DNA of 56,535 nt. It comes from Cohnella zeiphila. GTDB lineage: Bacteria; Bacillota; Bacilli; Paenibacillales; Paenibacillaceae. The number at the start of each line of letters is the position of its first letter. The stretch's first letter is position 1. Where the stretch lies: contig NZ_JACJVO010000048.1 of assembly GCF_014212055.1 (NCBI RefSeq), positions 1-56,535 of the forward strand, read 5' to 3'. Under the pieces are notes generated by a model. That model did not search any database. It worked only from the letters and a program-made list of their open reading frames with translations, and was not told the origin of the DNA. Below, piece by piece: positions 24,823 through 33,468 of the stretch. The position numbers were made by a program, and so were the translations under genes.

Positions 24823-25443
24823 ATGAATACTTGGCTAAATGCAGAGGAAACGGCACTTGTCATTATCGATATGCAGAACGATTTTTGCCATGAGGACGGC
24901 GCTTCCGCGAAGGGCGGCATGGCCGACATCCCCGCTTTTCAGGCGTGCGTGCCCAAGATCGAAACGTTGATCTCGTCCGCCCGCTCGTCCGGCGTCCCCG
25001 TCATCTTTGTTTACATGACATTGGAGGAAAGTACGAAGTCGGAGGCGTGGAAAAACAAGTTCGGAACGGAAATGTCGATCATCGAGAAAGGAACGTGGGG
25101 GACGGAGTTCTACAAGCTTGTCCCTCAGGAAGGCGACGTGCTCGTGGAGAAGCACCGGTTCAGCGCGTTTATCGGCACGAACCTGGACCTCATCCTGCGT
25201 TCGATGGGACGCAAGTCGATCGTGCTCACCGGCGTTCTGACCAACGTGTGCGTCGAATCGACCGCCCGCGACGGCTTCATGCTGGATTACAACGTGACGA
25301 TGGTGTCCGACGCCGTCGCCGGATCGAATCCGGCCGCCCATCAGGCGACGCTGGATAACTTCGCGAACGTGTTCGGCAAAGTGCTGACGTCGGAAGAGAT
25401 TGCTACTTACTGGACGGAAGCGAGGGACCTCGCGGTTCGATGA
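24823..25443 (+). CDS. Isochorismatase-like cysteine hydrolase
   Basis: A 206-residue isochorismatase-superfamily hydrolase. The catalytic Asp16 (VIIDMQNDF), Lys110 (VEKHRFSAF) and Cys143 (GVLTNVCVEST) are all present with the cis-peptide region before the Cys. Members include nicotinamidase, N-carbamoylsarcosine amidase, biuret hydrolase and peroxyureidoacrylate amidohydrolase. All cleave C-N bonds of amides or carbamoyl groups, which fits the amidase and nitrilase of the same island. It starts at ATG 24823 with GGAGGAATTCGA. Its stop codon overlaps the start of the chemoreceptor gene (ATGA), so the two are translationally coupled. Exact substrate is not readable. Confidence 0.88.
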   Translation: MNTWLNAEETALVIIDMQNDFCHEDGASAKGGMADIPAFQACVPKIETLISSARSSGVPVIFVYMTLEESTKSEAWKNKFGTEMSIIEKGTWGTEFYKLVPQEGDVLVEKHRFSAFIGTNLDLILRSMGRKSIVLTGVLTNVCVESTARDGFMLDYNVTMVSDAVAGSNPAAHQATLDNFANVFGKVLTSEEIATYWTEARDLAVR

Positions 25444-27470
25444 GCCGATTCGCCCGGATAGCCCACAGCCCATTGCGCTCGGTCGGCTCCAAGCTGTTCC
25501 TGGTCGTGACGGGCGGCATTCTTGCTTGCGTCGTGACGCTGGGCTGGTTCTCCTACGACACCTCTCGCTCCGTCATCGAGCGGAAGGTGACGGACTCCAG
25601 CCTGGCCACGACAACCCAGACCGCCGCGCGGCTGGATCTGATTCTGGCGGGTTACGAGCGGCGAACGACCGAGCTGCTCAACGACAGCCGGTTCCAGGAT
25701 CTTCTCTCGCGGGCCAACGACGCCGTCGCTCCCGAGGCCCGCTCGGCGGCGCGCCAGCTGTCGAGCCTGCTCTCGTCCGAGCTGCAGTACGACAACCTGC
25801 TGTCCGGCATCTACCTGATTCCGGCCGACGAGAAACGCGAGACGATCGGAACGGTTGCCGGTTCCGCGGCCCAGCGGCTCCGAAGCGTCTCCCTTCCGCT
25901 GCTGGAAGCCCGGCAGGGCGATCCGATCTGGCTGCCGACGCTGAGCAAAGGTTTGTCAGGGATCGAGAACCGGCCGACTATCGTCGTCGCCCGGCCGCTC
26001 TCTAACATGAGCTCCAGCAAGCCCTACATGTGGCTCACCTTCGAGATCGACGTGCTGGCGCTGGAACAGGCGCTGGGCACGATTGATTTGGGCGAGGGAA
26101 GCGCGGCATACATCGTCGCGGACGACGGCCGGATCGTCTATTCCCCAGTTGCCGGCGAGCTTGCTTCCCCGTACCCGTTCGATCGTCCGCCTTCCGGAGG
26201 CTATGCGACCGGTGACCAGAACGGGCGGGCAACGCTGACCGTCGGCGCGGGACTGGCCGAACCCGGCTGGCAGCTCATCGGCAATATTCCCGTGTCCGTG
26301 CTGCATGGCGCCTCGGAGCGCATCCGGAATCTGACGGTCCTCCTGTCGCTCGTCTCCGTGGCGGTCGCCGCGGGAATCGGCTTTTACATTTTCGCGTCGG
26401 TCTCCCGGCCGCTGCAACGACTGCGCCTGCTGATGAACGACGGGGAAAAGGGGCGGCTGAACGTCCGCTCCGCACTGCGCCGCAAGGACGAGATCGGCGA
26501 AGTCGCCGGCAGCTTCGACCGCATGATGGAGCAGATGGCCGAGCTCGTCCGGCAGACGAACGGCTCCGCGGACGAGGTGCTGCAGACCGCCTCCTCGCTC
26601 GCCGACGCCTCGCGCCGCACGGCCCAAGCGGCGCGGGAGATCGCCGCAGCGACGCAGGAGATTGCGTCCGGCGCGGTCCACCTGGCTGCCGAATCGGAGC
26701 GCGGCAGCGAGATGACCGAGAATATCGGCGCGCGGGTCCGCTCGGTCGTCGGAGACAACGAGGCGATGGGACTCGCCGTATCGGAAGTCGAAGCGGCCGG
26801 AGAACAAGGCTCCGCTTCCATGACCGGTCTGATCGGTACGACCGAACGGACGGAAGAGAGCATCCGCCAACTGGTCTCCAAGATCGACGCGTTGCAGGAA
26901 AGCGCCGCGGCGATCCGCCGCATCCTCGATCTGCTCGGGGACGTGGCCGCCAAGACGAACATCCTGTCGCTCAACGCCGCCATCGAGGCGGCCCGTGCCG
27001 GGGCGGGAGGCAAAGGCTTCATGGTCGTCGCCGACGAGATCCGGTCGCTGGCCGACAAGTCGAAGCTGGCCATCGCGGATGTCCGGACGATCACGGATTC
27101 GATCCGGCGAGAGATCGGCGAGACCGTCAGCGCTCTCCGGGAAGTGAATCCCCTGTTCCGAGAACAGACCGCGGCGGTACGCGACGCGGACCGGATGTTC
27201 CGGGACGTCCGGGAGCGGATGAGCGGCTTCGTCATCCGCATCGGCAGCGCCTCCGACTCCGTCGACCGCCTCGGAGAAGCGCAGTTCGCGCTGGCCTCAG
27301 CCATGGATACTGTCAGCTCCGTCGCCCAGCAGGCCTCCGCCACTTCCGAGCAGGTCGCTTCCCTGAGCAACGAGCAGCTCTCCGTCAGCGATAACCTCGT
27401 TCGGCTGGCCGATCGGCTGGAGTCCGTCTCCGGCGAGCTGCGGACGTCCTTATCCCGCTTCGTAGTTTAA
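25440..27470 (+). CDS. Methyl-accepting chemotaxis protein with Cache-type sensor
   Basis: A 676-residue transmembrane chemoreceptor. TM1 lies at ~18-40, an extracytoplasmic dCache-like domain at ~41-300 (with the strand segments GSAAYIVADDGRIVYSP and GWQLIGNIPVSV), and TM2 at ~305-328. HAMP follows, then the signalling coiled coil with the conserved hairpin DVAAKTNILSLNAAIEAARAG and FMVVADEIRSLAD. The C-terminus has no CheR-tethering pentapeptide. The start overlaps the hydrolase stop by four bases, an unusual coupling of a receptor to a single catabolic enzyme. Its ligand is probably the compound taken up by the neighbouring ABC transporter, or its hydrolysis product. Confidence 0.93.
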   Translation: MSRFARIAHSPLRSVGSKLFLVVTGGILACVVTLGWFSYDTSRSVIERKVTDSSLATTTQTAARLDLILAGYERRTTELLNDSRFQDLLSRANDAVAPEARSAARQLSSLLSSELQYDNLLSGIYLIPADEKRETIGTVAGSAAQRLRSVSLPLLEARQGDPIWLPTLSKGLSGIENRPTIVVARPLSNMSSSKPYMWLTFEIDVLALEQALGTIDLGEGSAAYIVADDGRIVYSPVAGELASPYPFDRPPSGGYATGDQNGRATLTVGAGLAEPGWQLIGNIPVSVLHGASERIRNLTVLLSLVSVAVAAGIGFYIFASVSRPLQRLRLLMNDGEKGRLNVRSALRRKDEIGEVAGSFDRMMEQMAELVRQTNGSADEVLQTASSLADASRRTAQAAREIAAATQEIASGAVHLAAESERGSEMTENIGARVRSVVGDNEAMGLAVSEVEAAGEQGSASMTGLIGTTERTEESIRQLVSKIDALQESAAAIRRILDLLGDVAAKTNILSLNAAIEAARAGAGGKGFMVVADEIRSLADKSKLAIADVRTITDSIRREIGETVSALREVNPLFREQTAAVRDADRMFRDVRERMSGFVIRIGSASDSVDRLGEAQFALASAMDTVSSVAQQASATSEQVASLSNEQLSVSDNLVRLADRLESVSGELRTSLSRFVV

Positions 27471-27475
27471 CGACG

Positions 27476-27529
27476 TCAAAAGGCTGTGTTCCCTGCGGGA
27501 AACTTTCGCGGGAGACACGGCCTTTTTGG
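27476..27529 (+). terminator. Rho-independent terminator after the chemoreceptor
   Basis: AAAAGGC-TGTGTTCCC pairs imperfectly with GGGAGACACGGCCTTTTT around an inner GCGGGAAACTTTCGC loop, just after the stop. The U-run is on the plus strand. The rest of the gap to 27644 shows no clear promoter. Confidence 0.75.
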
Positions 27530-27644
27530 GGTTCGAGCCGGAGCGGTCGGTTAGCGATATGGTAATAAACGTAACGAAATACAAAAATCCGTCGATATAG
27601 TAACTGTTAAAAGGATTGATCATGAACCAATAGGGGATTTCAAA

Positions 27645-28406
27645 TTGGCTTACTCCATCATGGCGTTTCTTCTTTTACTATGGATTATCATCCGGTTCGT
27701 ACCCCTTATGATCTTCATTGCATTCCCCATAGCAGCGATTTTCTACTATGTTTTCATAGCTGCATCCTTTGGGTACGCCATCTACTTGTTTTCAACGAGC
27801 AAAAGGTGGCTGTCTTTCAGGAGAGTTCTCGCCATGGTTTTTCTGATTCCCGTCGCCGTAGTTATATATGCTGAGATTCGGGAAGATTTGAAGCCCCGCT
27901 ATGTAATGCCGGATAAAAAATTAATAGAATCCTATATCAGTCGAGAATACTTCACTTCTTCAGAATCATTGGATTTGAATGATCTTGAGGTAACATACAG
28001 CAAGCCAACCAAAGAACTGCAATTAACTTTGAAAACCAAGTCAAACGATTTCCTTGCAGGCTTGGAATACAATTTAACGGCTCAAACTTTCCTTGATCGT
28101 CTGTATCAAGAATATATCGAAATTCCAAAAAACCTTACAAAGGCATCGCGCATACCCCAGTCGATTACATTGAACGGATATTGGGGAGAAGCCCGGTTGT
28201 TCATTGCGCATTTTCAAAAGAAGGACAATCACTTTCAACTTGTTGCGCCGTATCCCTACTTAAGACTGATAAGCTCCAATAACAACTGGTACTTGGAGTA
28301 TCGCGACGATAACAGCGGAGAGACAAATCGATTGCTGGTAAAAGAATTCAAACGATCAAGCGATTACCAAGTTGACTTCTTTGCCGCCGTAGCCGATGAG
28401 ACGTGA
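27645..28406 (+). CDS. Unknown membrane protein, first of a paralogous pair
   Basis: A 253-residue protein of no family I recognise. Three hydrophobic stretches fill residues ~1-75 (LLLLWIIIRFVPLMIFIAFPIAAIFYYVF, then FRRVLAMVFLIPVAVVIYA). A soluble, probably extracytoplasmic domain follows, with QEYIEIPKNLTKAS, SITLNGYWGE and VAPYPYLRLI. It starts at TTG 27645 behind AGGGGA; ATG 27660 is also possible. The next gene has the same layout and matching segments. Base composition is clearly more AT-rich than all neighbours and codon choice differs, which points to acquisition by transfer. It lies between the catabolic island and bmrCD with no evident link to either. Confidence 0.75.
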   Translation: MAYSIMAFLLLLWIIIRFVPLMIFIAFPIAAIFYYVFIAASFGYAIYLFSTSKRWLSFRRVLAMVFLIPVAVVIYAEIREDLKPRYVMPDKKLIESYISREYFTSSESLDLNDLEVTYSKPTKELQLTLKTKSNDFLAGLEYNLTAQTFLDRLYQEYIEIPKNLTKASRIPQSITLNGYWGEARLFIAHFQKKDNHFQLVAPYPYLRLISSNNNWYLEYRDDNSGETNRLLVKEFKRSSDYQVDFFAAVADET

Positions 28407-28486
28407 TGCTCGTCCGGCGTTTACGGAGCATCAATCAGCACCTCTCTTCCGAGAAACAAGCGAAAAAAAAGGGACGGGAATAACCA

Positions 28487-29230
28487 ATGCAGAAGCGTCC
28501 AAAGCTCCAAAAGATGATGTATCTGTTGCTGGCCGTATGGCTCGCGGGAATTTACCTGAACTTCTCCGAACCCAACATCCTCTTCACCATTGTCTTTACT
28601 CTCTACACCATTCCGGTTGCAGGCGGTTCGCTAGCCTACTCTCTTATGTTTTTCAGACGGGACAAACCAAAAAAGCTCAGCGATAAAGCAGCGGGAGTTG
28701 TGTTCCTGGTTCCTTTTCTTGTACTAATGTTCCTTGCTCTTCATCAGTCGCTTGCTCCCAAACCGACTCCAAACGAAGATCAGATCCATGCTCTCTATGA
28801 AAGTTATCTAAAGGACGATGCAGTGGTAATAGCCTCAAATTTGTCCAATTATAATGCCGAAAAGAAAAGCCTTATCCTGGATATTGCTCTAAATTCTGAT
28901 TCGTTTCTCAGTCAAACAGAAAGGAACCCGCAAACGCAACAAGCGCAATCTTTCATGCAATTGCTCCAGCAAATTTATATTGAAATCCCTCAAAGACTAA
29001 ATGAAGTTTCTAAAAAGCCAAAAACCATCACCGTCTATGGCTACTGGGATAGACAGCAAATTGTCGAGGCAAATTTCGTGATGTCCCATGACCGTTACGT
29101 ACTGAGCGCACCTTATCCTGATCTAAGATTAGCAGGTTACAACCGCGAAATTTACTTAAAAACAGGAACGGATGTCGCTATCAAAATTCCTCTGCGCTTC
29201 GAGTCGCCGTTTGCCTTATACCTCATCTAA
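28487..29230 (+). CDS. Unknown membrane protein, second of a paralogous pair
   Basis: A 247-residue protein resembling the preceding one. Three hydrophobic segments lie in residues ~8-85, followed by a soluble domain. QIYIEIPQRLNEVSKKPKTI, VYGYWDRQQIVEANF and SAPYPDLRLAG correspond to QEYIEIPKNLTKAS, LNGYWGEARLFIAHF and VAPYPYLRLIS in the neighbour. It starts at ATG 28487 after GGGACGGGAATAACC. It is probably co-transcribed with its paralog (80-base gap, no terminator). Base composition is AT-rich like the first. No catalytic motif, signal peptidase site or ligand-binding motif is recognisable; I assign no function. Confidence 0.78.
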   Translation: MQKRPKLQKMMYLLLAVWLAGIYLNFSEPNILFTIVFTLYTIPVAGGSLAYSLMFFRRDKPKKLSDKAAGVVFLVPFLVLMFLALHQSLAPKPTPNEDQIHALYESYLKDDAVVIASNLSNYNAEKKSLILDIALNSDSFLSQTERNPQTQQAQSFMQLLQQIYIEIPQRLNEVSKKPKTITVYGYWDRQQIVEANFVMSHDRYVLSAPYPDLRLAGYNREIYLKTGTDVAIKIPLRFESPFALYLI

Positions 29231-29249
29231 CAACATCATCTTGCCAAAG

Positions 29250-29306
29250 CAAAAGAAGCCTCGCCCTGAAGACTCGTTTCGTCTTGGAGAGGCGAAGCTT
29301 CTTTGT
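29250..29306. terminator. Bidirectional terminator between the paralog pair and bmrD
   Basis: CAAAAGAAGCCTCGCC pairs with GGCGAAGCTTCTTTG, with an inner GAAGAC/GTCTT stem. U-runs flank both sides, so it can end the plus-strand pair and the minus-strand bmrD. Confidence 0.82.
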
Positions 29307-29320
29307 TCTATCGACCGTGA

Positions 29321-31354
29321 TTACGCGCTTAGCACCGCCGTGCCACCGCCGGCTTGGAGCTGGTACATGCCGTAGTACCGGCCCTTCAGCTCCATGAGCG
29401 TCTCGTGGTTGCCGCGCTCGACGATCTCGCCGTGGTCGAGGACGAGAATCTGATCGGCCTGCCGGATCGTCGACAGCCGGTGGGCGATGACGAACGTCGT
29501 GCGCCCTTTCTTCAGGACGTCGAGCGCCGCCTGGATGATCGCCTCGGTCTCGGTATCGATGCTGGCCGTCGCTTCGTCCAGGATGAGAATCGCCGGGTCG
29601 TAGGCGAGCGCCCGCGCGAACGAGATGAGCTGCCGCTGGCCTGCGGACAGCGTGCTGCCCTTCTCGATGACCGGCTCGTCGATGCCTCCGGGCAAGTTCC
29701 GGAACATATCGTAGGCGCCCACGTCACGCAGCGCCTGCTCGACCTTCTCCCGGCTGATGGCCGGGTTATCCAGGCTGACGTTGGACGCGATCGTACCGGT
29801 GAACAGGAACGGATCCTGCAGCACGATGCCCATATGCTGGCGCAGGAGCTGCTTCGGAATGTCCCGCACGTCGGTTCCGTCCACCCGGATCAAGCCGTGT
29901 TCCACATCGTAGAAGCGGAACAGCAGGTTCAGAATCGAGCTTTTGCCCGAGCCCGTATGGCCGACCAGCGCGACCGTCTCGCCCTGGCGGGCCTGGAACG
30001 AGATATTCTTCAGCACGTTCTCCCCGGCCTTGTACGCGAACGTGACGTTCTCGAACGACACTTCGCCTTTGTAGCGCGGCAGCGTTCCGGTCGCCACGTC
30101 GACGCCCGGTTCGTCCAGCAGCGTGAACACCCGTTCCGCGGATACGCGCGCCGTCTCCAGATTCGCGAGCTGGTTGACGATGCCGACGATCGGCTGGAAC
30201 ATCCGGTTCATATAGTCGACGAACGCGTACAGCACGCCCACCGTCACCGCGCTTCCGAACAGGTCCCCCCAGAACAGCCACACGACTCCGATGAAAATAA
30301 TGTTCCGCAGCACGTTCACCAGGTTGTGGGACGTGATCGAGTTCAGGCTGAGCATCTTGTTCTGATACGTATAGAACTCCTGGTTGTGCCCGTCGAACTC
30401 CTCCATCGTCTGCCGCTGGCGGCGGAACGCCTGGATGATCGGCATCCCGTTGATCGACTCGTTGATCATCGCGTTGATGTCGCTCAGCTTCGTGCGGATG
30501 ACATGGTTGTAACGGGCCGCGTACTTGCGGTAGACGATGATCCAGACGATCAGGATCGGCACGAGCGGCAGCGCGATGAGCGCGAGCGTCGGGCTGAGCA
30601 CGAACAGCGCTCCCAGAATGGCGGCCATGTACACCGCCCCGGTGAAAAAGTTCGCCAGCACCGCGACAAACAGCTCCCGGATCGCCTCCGTGTCGTTCGT
30701 GATGCGGGAGACGACCTTGCCGGCCGGCAGGTTGTCGAAGTATTGCACCGGCAGCCGCTGCGTATGGGCGAAGACGTCCTCGCGCATCCGCTGCACGATC
30801 CGGTTCGCCGACGTCTGCAGCAGCAGCCTCTGGCCGTACGTGAACACGGCCGCGAGCAGCAGCAGGCCGAAGTAAGAAGCCGCCAGCGTCAGAAGGCTCG
30901 GCATCTCCGGCTTATAGAAGCGGTACAGCTCGGACGCGCTCAGCTTCGTGACCGGATAGGCCTGCTCGCTGCCGTCCTTGGCCTTCACGGTCAACGTGCC
31001 GTCCGATACGCTGCGAGCGCCGTCCGCGAAACGGGCGGCATCTTCACCGGCCAGCCAATAGTAACTGCGCCCGACCTGCAGCACATGGGCCGCCGCTCCC
31101 CGCGGCTCGCCTGCCGAGAAGCGGTCCTCCCGCTTGTAGAACTTGCCGTCGTACTCGGCCGTCATCTTGCCGCTCGCCGAAGTCTCGTACCAGGTTTTCT
31201 CGACGCCGAGGATGTTCTGGTCGATCATGCGCTTGGCGATGAACGGACCCATCAGCTCGACGGTCACCGAGAGCGCGAGCAGAATCAGCGCCAGAATAAT
31301 CGGCTTCTTATAAATAAGGGCGTATTGAAGCAATCGCTTGCCTGTTTTCCCCAC
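29321..31354 (-). CDS. bmrD: Heterodimeric ABC multidrug exporter subunit (BmrD/YheH-like)
   Basis: A 677-residue ABC exporter half, close to the 673 residues of B. subtilis BmrD. Six helices form the membrane domain. Between TM1 and TM2 lies a ~115-residue extracellular insert (residues ~45-160), the distinguishing feature of BmrD. The nucleotide domain has Walker A GHTGSGKSS, signature LSAGQRQLISFARAL, Walker B LILDEATASID with an intact catalytic Glu, and IAHRLST. It starts at ATG 31354, 59 bases behind bmrC. BmrC and BmrD act as one exporter for drugs such as doxorubicin and Hoechst dye, and in B. subtilis they are induced by ribosome inhibitors. Confidence 0.92.
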   Translation of the reverse strand: MGKTGKRLLQYALIYKKPIILALILLALSVTVELMGPFIAKRMIDQNILGVEKTWYETSASGKMTAEYDGKFYKREDRFSAGEPRGAAAHVLQVGRSYYWLAGEDAARFADGARSVSDGTLTVKAKDGSEQAYPVTKLSASELYRFYKPEMPSLLTLAASYFGLLLLAAVFTYGQRLLLQTSANRIVQRMREDVFAHTQRLPVQYFDNLPAGKVVSRITNDTEAIRELFVAVLANFFTGAVYMAAILGALFVLSPTLALIALPLVPILIVWIIVYRKYAARYNHVIRTKLSDINAMINESINGMPIIQAFRRQRQTMEEFDGHNQEFYTYQNKMLSLNSITSHNLVNVLRNIIFIGVVWLFWGDLFGSAVTVGVLYAFVDYMNRMFQPIVGIVNQLANLETARVSAERVFTLLDEPGVDVATGTLPRYKGEVSFENVTFAYKAGENVLKNISFQARQGETVALVGHTGSGKSSILNLLFRFYDVEHGLIRVDGTDVRDIPKQLLRQHMGIVLQDPFLFTGTIASNVSLDNPAISREKVEQALRDVGAYDMFRNLPGGIDEPVIEKGSTLSAGQRQLISFARALAYDPAILILDEATASIDTETEAIIQAALDVLKKGRTTFVIAHRLSTIRQADQILVLDHGEIVERGNHETLMELKGRYYGMYQLQAGGGTAVLSA

Positions 31355-31413
31355 GGATTCGCACCTTCAATCTTTTTCGGAATTCGATCGGTCCGGTCAG
31401 GCCGGATTAAGGA

Positions 31414-33162
31414 TTAGGACGCCTCGACCATCGCTTCGAGCTGCTGGCGGTCGTACTGCTCCTTGTACCAGCCGCCGAGACTCAGCAGCTGCTCATGCGT
31501 TCCTTGCTCGACGATCTGTCCTTCGTCCAGAACGACGATCCAGTCCGCGTGCTGTACCGCCGACAGGCGATGCGTCGTGATGAGCGTCGTCTTGCCCGCC
31601 CGCTCGGTGCGGATGCCCTCGATGATCTCGGCTTCCGTCTTGGCGTCGACCGCCGACAGCGCGTCGTCGAGCATCAGGATCTCCGGGTCGGCGATGAGCG
31701 CCCGGGCGATGCTCACCCGCTGCTTCTGGCCGCCGGACAGCGCCACGCCCTTCTCGCCGACGAGCGTCTCGAGCCCGTCCGGGAGGAACCGGATGTCCTT
31801 GGCGAACGAAGCCCGGGCGAGCGCCCGCTCCAGCTCGTCTTCGGTCGCGTTCTCGCGGCCGAACAGGATATTCTCGCGAATGGTGCGCGAGAACAGAATC
31901 GGCTGCTGCGGCACGTACCCGATCCAGCCGAGCAGCCGGTCGATCTCGACCTGCGCCAACGGGACGCCGGAGACGGAGATCTCCCCGCTTCCGAGAGGGT
32001 ATTCGCGCAGCAGCTGCTTCAGAAGCGTCGTCTTCCCGCTGCCGGTCCGCCCGACGATGCCGAGCGTCTGCCCGCGCTTCAGCGCCAGATCGATCCCTAC
32101 CAGATTGTCGATAGACGAGCTCGGGTAGCGGAAGGTGACGCTGTTGAATTCGACGCTCTCCGGCGTCTCGACCGGAACGAGCCCGTCGCCGTCGTCGACG
32201 TCCGGCTTGTAGCCGAGCGTCTCGTTGACGCGGTCGAGCGAGGCGTTGCCCCGCTGCATGATATTGATCAGCTCGCCGATGGCGAACATCGGCCAGATCA
32301 GCATGCCGAGGAACACGTTGAACGAGACGAGCTCGCCCAGCGTGATCTCGCTGCGGAACACCAGATAGCCGCCATAGCAGAGCCCGATAATGTAGCTGAG
32401 GTTGACCAGCACTTTATTGGTCGGCTCGAACAAGGCGTCGATCTTCGCGACCGCGATATTGCGCCCGAGCACTTCGTTCGTTTTCTCATGGAACCGGTCG
32501 CGGTCGGCTTCTTCCTGAACGTAGGCGCGGATGACGCGGACGCCGGAGACCGATTCCAGCACCTGGTCGTTCAGCTCGCCGAACGAGTCCTGGGCCCGCA
32601 TGAAGCGGTCGTGGATCTTGCGGCCGAACGTCGTCATGAGCAGCGCCAGGATCGGCAGCGGCAGCAGCGCCGCGAGCGTCAGCTTCCAGCTGATCAGCAC
32701 CGCCATCATGAACAGCAGCGTCAGCATGAACAGAGACGAGTCGATCAGCGTCAGGATGCCGAAGCCCGCCGTGTTCGAGATCGCCCACAGGTCGTTCGTG
32801 GAACGCGCCATCAGGTCGCCCGTCCGGTTGCGTTCGTAGAACGTCGGCGTCATTTTCAGAAAATGCCGCATGAGCCGCTTCCGCAGCAGCCTCTCCAGCA
32901 CGAAAGCCCCGCCGAACAGCTGATACATCCACACGCAGGTGATTCCGTAGCTGATGACCGTAAGCGCGCCCCAGAGCACCAGCGTCTGGGCGAATGCGCC
33001 GCCCGACATCGTCCCGTCGTGGATGCCGTCGATCGTAAAACCGACCAGCTTCGGCGGGATGACGTCCACGATGCCGCAGATGATGAGCAGCCCGATCGCG
33101 AGCGAGTATCTTCGCCAATGCATTTTGAAGAACCAGCTCAGCTTTTTCAATACGATGAACAT
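31414..33162 (-). CDS. bmrC: Heterodimeric ABC multidrug exporter subunit (BmrC/YheI-like)
   Basis: A 582-residue ABC exporter half (B. subtilis BmrC has 585). Six helices are followed by a nucleotide domain with Walker A GRTGSGKTT, signature LSGGQKQRVSIARAL and Walker B LMLDDALSAVD. The catalytic Glu is replaced by Asp, so this subunit holds the degenerate ATP site, as in the known BmrCD exporter. ATG 33162 (GGGAGAGAAGA upstream) was taken rather than an earlier codon at 33240, which falls inside the leader terminator. The gene is preceded by a long leader with its own promoter, a 26-codon ORF and an attenuator. Expression is probably set by transcription read-through. Confidence 0.92.
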   Translation of the reverse strand: MFIVLKKLSWFFKMHWRRYSLAIGLLIICGIVDVIPPKLVGFTIDGIHDGTMSGGAFAQTLVLWGALTVISYGITCVWMYQLFGGAFVLERLLRKRLMRHFLKMTPTFYERNRTGDLMARSTNDLWAISNTAGFGILTLIDSSLFMLTLLFMMAVLISWKLTLAALLPLPILALLMTTFGRKIHDRFMRAQDSFGELNDQVLESVSGVRVIRAYVQEEADRDRFHEKTNEVLGRNIAVAKIDALFEPTNKVLVNLSYIIGLCYGGYLVFRSEITLGELVSFNVFLGMLIWPMFAIGELINIMQRGNASLDRVNETLGYKPDVDDGDGLVPVETPESVEFNSVTFRYPSSSIDNLVGIDLALKRGQTLGIVGRTGSGKTTLLKQLLREYPLGSGEISVSGVPLAQVEIDRLLGWIGYVPQQPILFSRTIRENILFGRENATEDELERALARASFAKDIRFLPDGLETLVGEKGVALSGGQKQRVSIARALIADPEILMLDDALSAVDAKTEAEIIEGIRTERAGKTTLITTHRLSAVQHADWIVVLDEGQIVEQGTHEQLLSLGGWYKEQYDRQQLEAMVEAS

Positions 33163-33214
33163 TCTTCTCTCCCACACCTTTCTGTCTATCGAAATTTCGC
33201 CATTCGGAAGGTCC

Positions 33215-33255
33215 AAAAAACAAGAGGCATACCGCCGCAAGCGATACGCCTCTTG
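33215..33255 (-). terminator. Leader attenuator before bmrC
   Basis: On the minus strand, CAAGAGGCGTA pairs with TATGCCTCTTG around a 13-base loop, followed by six U residues. It lies inside the bmrC leader, 52 bases before the ATG. Two more hairpins precede it (33260-33289, CGGAC/GTCCG with GGAAC/GTTCC; 33299-33330, GGCGCA/TGCGCC). This is the layout of a transcription attenuator. Confidence 0.82.
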
Positions 33256-33347
33256 TCATCGGACCGGAACACACGTTCCCTTCCGTCCGTGTAAGAAAGG
33301 CGCACGATTACGGTAACGTAACCATGCGCCTGGGATAGTGAACCCGA

Positions 33348-33428
33348 TTAGATCCGCGCGGATGGATTACGTTCATGCGATTGGCGAGTGCGGCGGGTAA
33401 AAGTTGGAACAATCATGTCGTTATGCAT
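33348..33428 (-). CDS. 26-residue leader peptide of bmrCD
   Basis: Too short for a usual gene call. ATG 33428 lies ten bases after AAAGGAGG, and the frame runs 26 codons to TAA at 33348-33350. The peptide starts MHNDMIVPTF and has an Arg-rich middle (TRRTRQ). The first leader hairpin begins 18 bases after its stop. In B. subtilis the bmrCD operon is controlled by translation of a leader ORF (bmrB) through ribosome-mediated attenuation. This ORF has the matching place and a strong ribosome binding site, though its sequence and length (54 codons in B. subtilis as I recall) differ. Whether ribosome stalling occurs here is inference. Confidence 0.68.
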   Translation of the reverse strand: MHNDMIVPTFTRRTRQSHERNPSARI

Positions 33429-33468
33429 GGAACGCAATCCTCCTTTCCAAATGTGAAATCTATTTGAC

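Noticed and set aside
28396..28686. 96-codon frame overlapping the second paralog
   Set aside because: It overlaps two better-supported genes in another frame and shows no coherent protein character.
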